Shown here piece by piece: positions 1 to 10,670 of a stretch of DNA of 64,000 nucleotides. A program made the translations under genes and the position numbers. Location of the stretch: the NCBI GenBank assembly GCA_019635875.1, contig JAHBYP010000001.1, positions 62,001 through 126,000 of the forward strand. The letters are read 5' to 3'. Positions within the stretch are counted from its first letter, which is position 1, and each line of letters opens with the position of its first letter. This DNA is from Alphaproteobacteria bacterium. GTDB taxonomy: Bacteria > Pseudomonadota > Alphaproteobacteria > Reyranellales > Reyranellaceae. Below the pieces are notes generated by a model. The model was not told where the DNA came from and ran no database searches. It worked only from the letters and a program-made list of their open reading frames with translations.

Positions 1-840
1 CTAGTGCGTCGCCGTTCAAGATCTCCACGCCGTCGGCTTCTGCCTGCCGGACCGTGTCCGGCTGATCCTCGATGACGATGAAGGGCCTTCCCCGGTTCTT
101 CAGTTCCCGGGCGATCAGATGACCAACCCGACCATAGCCGACGAGGATGACGTGGCCTTGGGTGGCGGGCTGCTGCGGTGGCTGCTCGTCTGCCGCCGCT
201 TCCTCTGGTCGGCTCACGATGAGCGAAAAGAGGAAGGGGTTGAGGAAGATCGATATGATCGCGCCTGCCAGGATCAGGTCGCGACCTTCGGATGGTAGCA
301 TGCCGAGTTGCGTTCCCAGTGCGGCCAGGATGAACGAAAATTCGCCGATCTGCGCGAGGCTGGCGGCGATCGTAAGCGCTTTGCCACTCGAATAGCCGAA
401 GGCGCGGACGATGACGAAGGCCGCGATCGATTTGCCAATGATGATGATCCCGACCGTTGCCAGCAGCGGAAGCGGCTGCTCGATCACCACCGCCGGATCG
501 AACAGCATGCCGACGGATACGAAGAACAGGACCGCAAAGGCATCGCGCAGCGGCAACGTCTCTTCCGTCGCCCGGCGGCTGAGCGGAGTCTCGCCCAGGA
601 TCATGCCCGCAAAAAAAGCGCCAAGTGCGAACGAGACATCGAACACGAAGGCTGCACCGAACGCGACTCCCAATGCGATGGCCAGAACGGCCAGGCGGAA
701 CAGTTCGCGCGAACCGGTATGCGCCACCCAATGGAGGGCGACGGGGATCAACCGGCGGCCGACGATCAGCATGAGCGCAATGAAGCCCGCCACCTTGAAA
801 AGCGTGCCGGCCAGCGGCGCAACGAACGACGAGACACCGC
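1..840 (-). CDS. Kef-type K+/H+ antiporter (YbaL-like), partial and truncated
   Basis: Partial gene that leaves the window at its C-terminal side. Read on the minus strand it shows transmembrane segments typical of CPA2 monovalent cation/proton antiporters, with signature stretches GVSFALGAFFAG-like (here DVSFALGAFFAGM), LPLRDAFAVLFFVSVGMLFDP and ASLAQIGEFSFILA. The start of a TrkA-N NAD-binding domain follows near the left edge (VILVGYGRVGHLIA). The family normally has about 200 more residues before this point (the first membrane helices). They are absent: recognisable similarity stops near 830-840, where an autotransporter fragment begins on the other strand. The gene is therefore probably not functional as it stands, or the junction is an assembly error. 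Family assignment is firm; the exact break point is not. Confidence 0.75.
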
Positions 841-1261
841 TTTCGGCAGTTCCGTCGCCAATCTCGCCTATGTGAGGGTCCGCACCGGCGGCTTCATGGA
901 GCAGGGCGGGGCGGCTGCGCTGACCAGCCCGGCCGCGACGACGGATGTGATCTTCACCACGCTGGGCCTGCGCGCCTCGACGACGTTCGACGTCAAGGGT
1001 GCGACCGTCACGGCGACCGGTACGCTCGGCTGGCGTCATGCCTTCGGCGATGTGACGCCGCTCTCGACGATGCGCCTTGCCGGCGGCGGCAATGCCTTCC
1101 CGATCGGCGGCGTTCCGATCGCCCGCGACGCGGCCGTGGTCGAAGCCGGCGTCAATGTGGCGCTGACGTCAGCCACGACGCTCGGCATCTCCTATGGCGG
1201 CCAGTTCGGCTTAGGAATGTCCGACCACGCCGCCAAGGCCAGCTTCAGCGTCAAGTTCTGA
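841..1261 (+). pseudogene. Autotransporter beta-domain C-terminal fragment
   Basis: The last ~135 codons of an autotransporter outer-membrane barrel. Visible landmarks are ANLAYVRVRTGGF, FTTLGLRAS, GTLGWRHAFGD and VVEAGVNVAL, ending in the C-terminal Phe (SFSVKF) that outer-membrane barrels use as an assembly signal. There is no passenger domain, no signal peptide and no plausible start. The frame stays open upstream to about 308 only because it runs antisense through the kef fragment. Family proteins need a ~280-residue barrel, so this is a 5'-truncated relic. It may have lost its front in the same event that truncated kef. Confidence 0.7.
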
Positions 1262-1385
1262 GCGTTCGGCAGTTGAGCATTCCGGCCAGCAGTGGTAGAT
1301 CGTGCCCCCGATGACGTTCGCCGCCACCCGGACCACGCCGAAACCGACCACCACAGGTGGGGCGGTGAAGGTGCGCGCGCGGTAG

Positions 1386-3708
<2,323 letters not shown>

Positions 3709-3848
3709 TGTCCGCACTCCGATCCCTTGTTCGTTGCGGCCAGACTACGGGTTCGCGCGCGCCGCGAGTCAAGCCGGGCGGACGGATCGACACCAGCCAT
3801 GCGCCGGTGTCATGATCGGGCCGTGTCGCCCCGGTCATGGAGGCAGGA

Positions 3849-3947
3849 ATGCGTGGATCGTTCTTGGTCTGGCTGCTCGTCATCATCCCGCCGGTGGCCG
3901 TCGGCGGCTACTACATGTGGCGCCGCTATCGCCACTGGTTCAGGTAG
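3849..3947 (+). CDS. Small membrane peptide (32 aa), putative
   Basis: A 32-codon frame beginning MRGSFLVWLLVIIPP and ending RRYRHWFR. It consists of one hydrophobic helix (about residues 5-23) followed by a strongly basic tail, so it would insert N-out/C-in under the positive-inside rule. A very good Shine-Dalgarno (GGAGG then AGGA) precedes the ATG. It lies alone between two minus-strand genes and is followed directly by a palindromic repeat. I do not recognise a family. The call rests on the ribosome site and the clean membrane-peptide pattern. Confidence 0.4.
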   Translation: MRGSFLVWLLVIIPPVAVGGYYMWRRYRHWFR

Positions 3948-3955
3948 GCGACTCC

Positions 3956-4075
3956 CTTCCCCCGGAGGGGGAAGGTGGCGCGCAGCGCCGGATGGGGGAT
4001 GTCGAAGACGAAGGCGGTGTCCGTCTTCGACATCCCCCTTCCGCCCTTCGGGCACCTTCCCCCTCCGGGGGAAGG
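3956..4075. repeat. Family A palindromic intergenic repeat, copy 1
   Basis: About 120 bp inverted repeat. The outer arms are CTTCCCCCGGAGGGGGAAGG, itself nearly palindromic. The inner arms are GGGGATGTCGAAGACG and CGTCTTCGACATCCCC around a short centre. One half carries a GCGCGCAGCGC hairpin and the other CCCTTCGGGC. It lies between convergent gene ends. Confidence 0.9.
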
Positions 4076-4079
4076 AAGT

Positions 4080-5693
4080 TCACGGCGTGGGCGCGAAGCT
4101 GTCGGCGCGGGCGACGCGCCAGGGCTCGGTGAAGCGCGGATCGTTGGTGCCGCGCAGGATCTCGCCCGGCTCGAGGAAGCGGTACAGCCGGTCGAAGCTC
4201 TTGACCTTGTTGGGCGCGATGCGCTGCGAGAAATGCCTCGGCTGCAGCTGGCTGGGATGGTCGAGCCCGGCCGAGGCCACGACCTCGGCCAGCGCCTTGA
4301 GCGTCGAGGCGTGGAAGCGATAGACGCGCTCGGCCTTGTCGGGCACGTCGAGCGCGCGCTGGCGCCACGGATCCTGCGTCGCCACGCCGGTCGGGCAGCG
4401 ATCGGTGTGGCAGCTCTGCGACTGGATGCAGCCCACCGCCATCATGAATCCGCGCGCCGCGTTGCACCAGTCGGCGCCCAGCGCCATGGCGCGCGCGATG
4501 TCGAAGGCCGACGTGATCTTGCCGGCCACGCCGATGCGGATGCGGTCGCGGATGTTCAGGCCGACCAGCGCGTTGTGCACGAACAGCAGGCCTTCGCGTA
4601 AAGGCATGCCGATATGGTCGAGGAACTCCAGCGGCGCCGCGCCGGTGCCGCCCTCGGCGCCGTCGACGACGATGAAATCCGGATAGATCCCGGTCTCGAG
4701 CATCGCCTTGCACATGCCGAGGAATTCCCAGGGATGGCCGATGCACAGCTTGAAGCCCACCGGCCGCCCGTCGCTCAGCGCCCGCAGCTTGGCGATGAAC
4801 GCCATCATCTCCAGCGGCGTGGCGAAGGCCGAATGGAACGGCGGCGAGATGCAGTCCTCGCCCTGCGGCACGCCACGCGTCAGCGAGATCTCGGGCGACA
4901 CCTTGGCCGCCGGCAGCACGCCGCCATGGCCCGGCTTGGCGCCCTGCGACAGCTTGATCTCGATCATCTTGATCTGCGGCGCGGCCACCGTTTCGCGGAA
5001 GCGTTCCTCGCTGAACGTGCCGTCGGGGTTGCGGCAGCCGAAATAGCCGCTGCCGATCTCCCACACGATGTCGCCGCCGTTCTCCCTGTGATAGGGGCTG
5101 AAGCCGCCCTCGCCGGTGTCGTGATAGAAGCCGCCGCGCTTCGCGCCGGTGTTCAGCGCGCGCACCGCGTTGGCGCTGAGCGAGCCGAAGCTCATCGCCG
5201 AGATGTTGAACACCGAGGCCGAGTAGGGCTGCGTGCAGTCCGGTCCGCCGATCGAGACGCGGAACGGCTCGCTCGAAGGATGGCGCGCGACGATCGAGTG
5301 GTGCATCCATTCGAAGGCATTGCCGTAGACGTCGAGCTGGGTGCCGAACGGCTTCTTGTCGAGCTGGCCCTTGGCGCGCTGGTAGACGATCGAGCGCTTC
5401 TCGCGGTTGAACGGCGTGCCGTCGGTGTCGCTCTCCAGGAAATACTGGCGGATCTCGGGGCGGAACGCCTCGAGCAGGAAGCGGATATGGGCGGTGATCG
5501 GGTAGTTGCGCAGGATGCTGCTCTTCTTCTGCATCACGTCGTAGACGCCGAGGCCGACCAGCGCCGCGGCGATCAGGAACAGCACCAGGAAGCCGGCATA
5601 GACGAAGGACAGCACCAGCAGCACGATCGCCGCCACGATCGACAGCGTGAACGCCGCGTAGCGCGGCATGAAGGCGAGCGCGATCGTGCCCAT
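4080..5693 (-). CDS. FMN-binding glutamate synthase family protein (GltB2-like)
   Basis: A 537-residue protein with two N-terminal hydrophobic segments (about residues 8-50), then the FMN-binding central domain of glutamate synthase. Landmarks are SAMSFGSLS, GGHGG-like KPGHGGVLPAAKV, VDGAEGGTGAAP and a cysteine cluster C-x5-C-x4-C (CIQSQSCHTDRCPTG) that in this family binds a 3Fe-4S centre. It lacks the glutamine amidotransferase domain of true GOGAT, so the substrate is uncertain; such membrane-anchored stand-alone proteins have unassigned redox roles. The start at 5693 has GGGGGAA upstream. A longer frame upstream is artefactual because it runs through palindrome B1. Confidence 0.85.
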   Translation of the reverse strand: MGTIALAFMPRYAAFTLSIVAAIVLLVLSFVYAGFLVLFLIAAALVGLGVYDVMQKKSSILRNYPITAHIRFLLEAFRPEIRQYFLESDTDGTPFNREKRSIVYQRAKGQLDKKPFGTQLDVYGNAFEWMHHSIVARHPSSEPFRVSIGGPDCTQPYSASVFNISAMSFGSLSANAVRALNTGAKRGGFYHDTGEGGFSPYHRENGGDIVWEIGSGYFGCRNPDGTFSEERFRETVAAPQIKMIEIKLSQGAKPGHGGVLPAAKVSPEISLTRGVPQGEDCISPPFHSAFATPLEMMAFIAKLRALSDGRPVGFKLCIGHPWEFLGMCKAMLETGIYPDFIVVDGAEGGTGAAPLEFLDHIGMPLREGLLFVHNALVGLNIRDRIRIGVAGKITSAFDIARAMALGADWCNAARGFMMAVGCIQSQSCHTDRCPTGVATQDPWRQRALDVPDKAERVYRFHASTLKALAEVVASAGLDHPSQLQPRHFSQRIAPNKVKSFDRLYRFLEPGEILRGTNDPRFTEPWRVARADSFAPTP

Positions 5694-5728
5694 GCAGGCG
5701 TTCCCCCCGATTGGATTTCTGTCTTCCT

Positions 5729-5784
5729 GGGACCGCCGGCGTCCCGCCGGCATCTTGAAGAGCCGGCGGGACGCCGGCGGTCCC
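5729..5784. repeat. Family B inverted repeat, copy 1
   Basis: A 23-bp arm starting GGGACCGCCGGCG (5729-5751) is matched by its exact reverse complement at 5762-5784, with a 10-nt loop. It lies in the divergent region between the FMN protein and the Bug protein. Related copies are at 40014-40086 and within 62900-63024. Confidence 0.85.
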
Positions 5785-5849
5785 ACATGACAGTCAGCAC
5801 CCGATTGTGAAGCGCCGCCGCCCACGACGGAAGACCCGCCATCCTCTTC

Positions 5850-5968
5850 CTTCCCCCGGAGGGGGAAGGTGGCGCGGAGCGACGGAAGGGGGATGTCTCA
5901 ACCAGGCCGCTGTCCGTCTTCGACATCCCCCTTCCGCCCTTCGGGCACCTTCCCCCTCCGGGGGAAGG
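5850..5968. repeat. Family A palindromic intergenic repeat, copy 2
   Basis: Same outer arms (CTTCCCCCGGAGGGGGAAGG) as copy 1, but the inner arms are less matched: GATGTCTCAACC against GTCTTCGACATC. The 362-bp divergent gap 5694-6055 holds this copy, B1 and presumably the promoters of both flanking genes. Confidence 0.9.
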
Positions 5969-6055
5969 GATTGAATGGGTGGACGGCCGCGTCAAGGTCG
6001 GGAAGGATGCGCCACCACGGCCCGCGGGCAGACGGGCACAGGGAGGCAGAACACA

Positions 6056-7054
6056 ATGAGCGTAGATTTCACCAGGCGGCCGCTGCGCCGCCGTACCCTT
6101 CTGGGCACCGCCGCGGCGCTGGGCGTCGCCGCGCCGGCCGTGCTGCGCGCGCAGACCGGCGACTGGCCCAAGGGCCAGATCCGCCTGGTCGTGCCCTTCC
6201 CGCCGGGCGGTTCGACCGACCCGATCGCGCGCCTGCTGGGCGCGCAGCTGACGGCCAACAACGGCTGGAGCATCATCGTCGACAACAAGCCGGGCGGCAC
6301 CGGCGTGGTCGGCGCCGGCATCGTCGCCAAGGCGCCGCCCGACGGCCTGACCTGGCTGGTCGCCTTCGACAACCACATCCTCAATCCGCTGTTCACGCCG
6401 AACCTGTCCTACAAGGACGAGGAGCTGGCCAACGTCATGCTGATCGGCCGCGCGCCGCAGGGCATCGGCGTGCATCCCGACCGACCCTACAAGACCTTCG
6501 CCGAGGTCATCGCCGACGCCAAGAAGAAGCCCGGCAAGCTGGCCTTCAGCGTGCTGGCGGCGAGCCAGGCGCTGGTGCTGCTGCACCAGATGCAGGCCGA
6601 CAACGGCTATGACATGAACGTCATCCCCTATAAAGGCGGCGGCCCGCTGCTCGCCGACGCGCTGGCCGGCCACACCGACATGGCGATCTCCAGCCTGGCG
6701 GCGCTGTCGCCGCACTTCCGCTCCAACAAGCTGCGGCCGGTGGCGGTGACCAGCGAGAAGCGCGCCGGCACGCTGCCCGACGTCTCGACCCTGATGGAGC
6801 AGGGCGTCAAGGCGCCGGCGTCCTATTCCTGGTGGGGCGTCTACGCGCCGGCGGCCACGCCCAAGCCGATCGTCGACCGCATGAACGCCGAGCTCGCCAG
6901 GGCGGCGCGCAGCGCGGAGATCACGGCGAAGTTCGTCGACCAGTTCAACATGGAGATCGTCGCCGGCTCGCCGCAGGAGTTCGCCGAGTTCCAGCGCAAG
7001 GAACAGGCGATCTGGGGCAAGACGATCCGCGAGAAGGGGCTGAAGCCGGAGTGA
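6056..7054 (+). CDS. Bug/TctC-family tripartite tricarboxylate transporter substrate-binding protein
   Basis: A 332-residue periplasmic solute receptor. The N-terminus carries a twin-arginine-type signal (RRRTLLG at residues 11-17, then an Ala-rich hydrophobic stretch ending APAVLRAQ). The mature part has the Bug hallmark VVPFPPGGSTDPIAR and VDNKPGGTG. Members bind carboxylates or amino acids with a conserved two-lobe fold and usually feed TctAB membrane partners. None is encoded nearby, so this is an orphan receptor. I chose the ATG at 6056 because GGGAGG lies 9 nt upstream and the signal peptide starts there. Relics of a second Bug gene lie at 9281-9345 and 10618-10670. Confidence 0.9.
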   Translation: MSVDFTRRPLRRRTLLGTAAALGVAAPAVLRAQTGDWPKGQIRLVVPFPPGGSTDPIARLLGAQLTANNGWSIIVDNKPGGTGVVGAGIVAKAPPDGLTWLVAFDNHILNPLFTPNLSYKDEELANVMLIGRAPQGIGVHPDRPYKTFAEVIADAKKKPGKLAFSVLAASQALVLLHQMQADNGYDMNVIPYKGGGPLLADALAGHTDMAISSLAALSPHFRSNKLRPVAVTSEKRAGTLPDVSTLMEQGVKAPASYSWWGVYAPAATPKPIVDRMNAELARAARSAEITAKFVDQFNMEIVAGSPQEFAEFQRKEQAIWGKTIREKGLKPE

Positions 7055-7110
7055 TCGCCTCGGTCCCAGGCCGAGGCCATCGCCCGCAAGTCCGGAAGAA
7101 GCACTCTGCG

Positions 7111-7246
7111 CCGTCGCCCTGAGCGAAGCGGAGCGTGATCGAAGGGCCTTGCCACGACAAGCGCGCTGGTCTTGTCGATGGAAGGTCCTTCGACCTCGCG
7201 AAGGAGCGGCGCAGACGCCCCGCCTGGGCTTCGTTCAGGACGACGG
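7111..7246. repeat. Family C inverted repeat, diverged copy
   Basis: Outer arms CCGTCGCCCTGAGCGAAG (7111-7128) and CTTCGTTCAGGACGACGG (7229-7246) pair with two mismatches; inner arms with CGAAGGGCCTT and AAGGTCCTTCG also pair. The remaining 7055-7511 gap shows nothing else I can support except the leader of the TPR gene. Confidence 0.6.
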
Positions 7247-7511
7247 ACGCTTGAGCATTCGAAGTCCGGTCGAAGCGAGCTCATGCGCCACGGCGGAGCG
7301 ACCCGCCATCCGCGCCACGCGATGCGGCCGGGGCGTCTTGCCAAGCGATGGTGGCCCATGCATCATCGATGCAGGCGGGTACCAGTCGTGACCATAGTCG
7401 TGTCGCCGAAGTGGACAATCGCCGCACATCTCTCTCTGTTGACGCGCTCGCGAGACTTCGGGCTTCGCGCCATCAAGTCATCGACCGATGCCCAGGAAGC
7501 GGGAGGTGACC

Positions 7512-9095
7512 ATGCTGCTCAAGCAGTCAATGCTGATCGCCGCAAGCGCGGCACTCTTGTGGTCGACACCGGTCGTTGCCCAACCGCGATCCGGCAACAC
7601 GGACCTCGGCAACGTCGAGTTCAAGACGTCATGCAATGCCGAGGCGCAGGCGAAGTTCAATCTCGCGATGGCCTACCAGCATTCGTTCTGGTACCGCGCT
7701 GCCACCGACACCTTCAACGAGGTGCTGAAGCTCGATTCCTCGTGTGCCATCGCGTATTGGGGCCTGGCCATGGCCAACCTGCGCAACCCCTATGCTCCGC
7801 CGCTGGCGGCGTGGCTGAAGGACGGCCTGGCCATGATCGACAAGGGCCTGGCGCTCGTCCCCAGGAGCGAGCGCGAAAAGGCCTATCTCGAGGCGCTCGG
7901 CAGCTTCTACCGCGACCACGACAAGCTGACGCACGGCGCGCGCCAGGTTGCCTATGCCAAGGCGATGGAGGCGCTGGCAGCGCGCTATCCCGATGACCAG
8001 GAAGCGCGAATCTACTGGGCACTGGCACTGGCGGCGTCTGCCTCGCCGGCCGACAAGACCTATGCCAATCAGCTCAAGGCGGCGAAAATCCTTGAGCCGA
8101 TCTTTCAGGCGCAGCCGAAGCATCCCGGCGTCGCGCACTACCTGATCCACGCCTACGACTATCCACCGATCGCCAAGCACGGCGTCGAGGCGGCGAAGCG
8201 CTATGCCACCATTGCGCCGGACTCGCCGCACGCCCTGCATATGCCGTCGCACATCTTCACGCGCCTGGGCTATTGGCAGGACTCGATCGACGCCAATGCC
8301 GCTGCGGCGCGTGTCGCCAAGGCGCAGAACGAGGCGCAGGACGAGGCGCATGCGCTGGACTACCTCGTCTACGCCTTCCTGCAGACCGGCCGCGATACGT
8401 TGGCTGCCAGGGCGTTGGACGAGTTGCGCAAGATCAACCCCGGCAAGGGCCGCTTCGCGGCGCCCTTCGCCATGTCCGCGGCTCCGGCGCGTTACGTGCT
8501 GGAACGTGGCCAATGGACCGAGGCCGCATCCCTTGCGCTGCAGCCCGGCGAGTTCGCATACGCCGAGTCGCATCTGCATTTCGCGCGGGCTGTCGGCGCC
8601 GGGCACACCGGCAACGCCGCGCAGGCGCGCGAAGAAGCCGCCCGGCTCGCCGCGCTGGCCGACAAGCTGAAGGCGGCGAAGAACGACTACTGGGCCGTGC
8701 AGGTCGACATCCAGCACCGCGCGGCGCTGGCCTGGGCGGCCTGGGCCGACAAGCAGTATGATCAGGCGATCGCCGCCATGACGAATGTCGCGGACCGTGA
8801 GGATCTCACCGAAAAGCATGTCGTGACGCCGGGCCCGCTGCTGCCGGGACGCGAGATGCTCGGCGAGATGCTGCTGGCGCGCGGCAGGAACGTCGAGGCG
8901 CTGGCCGCCTTTGAGGCCGTCCTCGCCAAGGAGCCGAATCGCTTCCGGGCGCTGGCTGGCGCCGGCCGCGCCGCACAGGCGGCGGGCGACATGGCGAAGG
9001 CCAAGACGCACTTCCGGTCGCTGCTGGTCATGTGCAAGGAGGCCGATACCGAACGGCCCGAGCTGAAGCTGGCCCGCGACGTGGTCGGCGGCTGA
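7512..9095 (+). CDS. Exported TPR-repeat protein
   Basis: A 527-residue protein with a cleavable signal peptide (MLLKQSMLIAASAALLW, cut after VVAQ). Helical TPR-like repeats run through most of its length, for example FNLAMAYQHSFWYRAATDTFNEVLKLDSS at the front and ALAAFEAVLAKEPNRFRALAGAGRAAQAAGD near the end. Central stretches HYLIHAYDYP and HALHMPSHIFTRLGYW are strongly conserved-looking and typical of an uncharacterised family of periplasmic tetratricopeptide proteins. The start at 7512 has GGGAGGTG upstream. It is transcribed alone and I infer a scaffold role only from the fold. Confidence 0.8.
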   Translation: MLLKQSMLIAASAALLWSTPVVAQPRSGNTDLGNVEFKTSCNAEAQAKFNLAMAYQHSFWYRAATDTFNEVLKLDSSCAIAYWGLAMANLRNPYAPPLAAWLKDGLAMIDKGLALVPRSEREKAYLEALGSFYRDHDKLTHGARQVAYAKAMEALAARYPDDQEARIYWALALAASASPADKTYANQLKAAKILEPIFQAQPKHPGVAHYLIHAYDYPPIAKHGVEAAKRYATIAPDSPHALHMPSHIFTRLGYWQDSIDANAAAARVAKAQNEAQDEAHALDYLVYAFLQTGRDTLAARALDELRKINPGKGRFAAPFAMSAAPARYVLERGQWTEAASLALQPGEFAYAESHLHFARAVGAGHTGNAAQAREEAARLAALADKLKAAKNDYWAVQVDIQHRAALAWAAWADKQYDQAIAAMTNVADREDLTEKHVVTPGPLLPGREMLGEMLLARGRNVEALAAFEAVLAKEPNRFRALAGAGRAAQAAGDMAKAKTHFRSLLVMCKEADTERPELKLARDVVGG

Positions 9096-9142
9096 GGATC
9101 ATCCGCGGATCTCCGCGGCGAGGCATTCTCGACGGATCAACC

Positions 9143-9288
9143 GCGCCGGGACTGCGCGAGATGATGCGAATTGGTTGCCGTGCCGGCGGCGGATTCCTGC
9201 TCCTCCGGTTGGGCTGGAATCCGCCGATGGGCGCCGGCTTCGATTGACCGGCCATCCTTCGGTGGGGGTGCTACACTTGTATGGGTGC
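9143..9288 (+). repeat. 146-bp direct repeat, left copy
   Basis: Similar over its whole length to 10396-10542. It contains the hairpin GGCGGATTCC ... GGAATCCGCC. The two copies flank the alpha/beta hydrolase gene in the same orientation. The gap 9096-9511 holds this repeat and the Bug relic. Confidence 0.75.
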
Positions 9289-9345
9289 AGAGCTCGCCGA
9301 GATCTGGGGCAAGACGATCCGGGAGAAGGGGCTGAACCTGAGTGA
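9281..9345 (+). pseudogene. Relic of a Bug-family gene (C-terminus)
   Basis: Encodes AEIWGKTIREKGL, nearly identical to the last residues of the intact Bug gene (AIWGKTIREKGLKPE at about 7011-7051), then runs out of frame near the old stop. Only about 20 codons remain. Confidence 0.55.
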
Positions 9346-9511
9346 TGACGGTCAGCCTCGTGGCTGCGTCGCGGCCTTCTCGTCGCGCACCGGCCGCAGC
9401 AGGAGCCCTGCGGTCGGCGCGCTTCGCATGCGAACCGCGCTCGCGTACAGCCTAGTGCACGCTGACCATCCAGAGCCTGTGCGGACCAGTCAAGAAATAG
9501 GGGGGGGGTGC

Positions 9512-10255
9512 ATGAGCTACGCAGAGAACGACGGGGTAAGAATTTACTACGAGATAGAGGGTAGCGGGCCCCCCCTTCTCTTGCAGCATGGCTTCAGCCA
9601 GAACCTCAATGACTGGCGCCAATTGGGATATGTCAAAGAACTGGCTTCGAGGTATCAAGTCGTCCTCATGGATGCTCGCGGTCATGGGCAAAGTGACAAG
9701 CCGCACGATCCCGAGGACTATTCAATTGACAAGCACGTAGCCGACGTTCTCGCCGTAATGAATGCCGCCGGCATCGAGCGGGCCCATTTCTGGGGCTATT
9801 CGATGGGCGGATGGATCGGGTTCGGACTGGTCATCAAATCCCCTGCGCGTCTCAACAAGGCTGTGCTCGGCGGCGTCCAGCCCTATGGCCGGCCAGCGCG
9901 ACAGGGTGGTCCAGACGGCAGCAATGCAGAGGAGTTCGTGCGAGACTTTTGCAAAAGGATGGGAATCGACTTCGATACTCTGCCTGCCGACTTCCAGAAC
10001 TACCTGCTGTCATCAGACACGAAGGCTTGGGTTGCTTCGTTGCAGTTGCCACGCGAGTCGCTCGAGAATGCGCTGCCTGGCATCAGCACGCCTTGCCTTC
10101 TCTATGCTGGGGACAAGGACGGCCTCTATGCGCAGGCCCAGAAGGCAGCATCCCAAATGCCTAATGCGTCGTTCGTCGGGGTCAGTGGCGCCCACGTACC
10201 GGCGTTCCTGGACTCTGCGGCGGTGCTGCCGCATGTCCTAAAATTCCTCGGCTGA
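9512..10255 (+). CDS. Alpha/beta hydrolase
   Basis: A 247-residue serine hydrolase of unknown substrate. It has the oxyanion-hole motif QHGF (residues 25-28), the nucleophile elbow GYSMGG (Ser97), an acid in YAGDKDG and the C-terminal His in SGAHVPAF, so the catalytic triad is complete. The start ATG at 9512 follows a run of G's that acts as ribosome site; the longer frame from 9281 only includes the Bug relic. Base composition is visibly less GC-rich than the neighbours (ATTTACTACGAGATAGAG and similar codons). With the flanking direct repeats this suggests acquisition by transfer. Confidence 0.85.
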   Translation: MSYAENDGVRIYYEIEGSGPPLLLQHGFSQNLNDWRQLGYVKELASRYQVVLMDARGHGQSDKPHDPEDYSIDKHVADVLAVMNAAGIERAHFWGYSMGGWIGFGLVIKSPARLNKAVLGGVQPYGRPARQGGPDGSNAEEFVRDFCKRMGIDFDTLPADFQNYLLSSDTKAWVASLQLPRESLENALPGISTPCLLYAGDKDGLYAQAQKAASQMPNASFVGVSGAHVPAFLDSAAVLPHVLKFLG

Positions 10256-10395
10256 ACCGACCGAGCACGTTTGCGCGGAGTCCTCGAGAGGTCACAAGCT
10301 GGCAGTCTCGCCCAGCGGGCGGATCGAGACGCTCTGGATACGCAATGTGTCTCGCGCGACGCTATATGGGAAGCGCGCTTCGTGAGCGACCAAGC

Positions 10396-10542
10396 GCGCT
10401 GAGACTGAGCGAGATGATGCGAATTTGTCGCCGCGTCCGCGGCGGATTCCTGCTCCTCCGGTAGTGCTGGAATCCGCCGATGGGCGCGGGCTTCGATTGA
10501 CCGGCGCCATTCCCCCGAGGGGAGCCGCACTTGCATGGGTGC
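10396..10542 (+). repeat. 147-bp direct repeat, right copy
   Basis: Second copy of the 9143-9288 repeat, including the GGCGGATTCC hairpin and the shared end ATGGGTGC. The gap 10256-10670 holds this repeat and a second Bug relic (10618-10670, RPFIERMNAVRA, resembling PIVDRMNAELARA of the intact gene). Confidence 0.75.
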
Positions 10543-10670
10543 TGCCTGCGAGGTTGTTGCTTGATGCCGCGCGCGGCTTCGGCCTGGCCACGGCGTGTGC
10601 GCCAGTCAGGCGGCGTCTCACACGGGCGCGCCCAGGCCGTTCATCGAGCGCATGAACGCCGTGCGCGCCT

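Noticed and set aside
308-1261. 317-codon frame including the autotransporter fragment
   Set aside because: Its first ~180 codons are antisense to the kef fragment. Only the last ~135 resemble a protein family, so it is listed as a relic.
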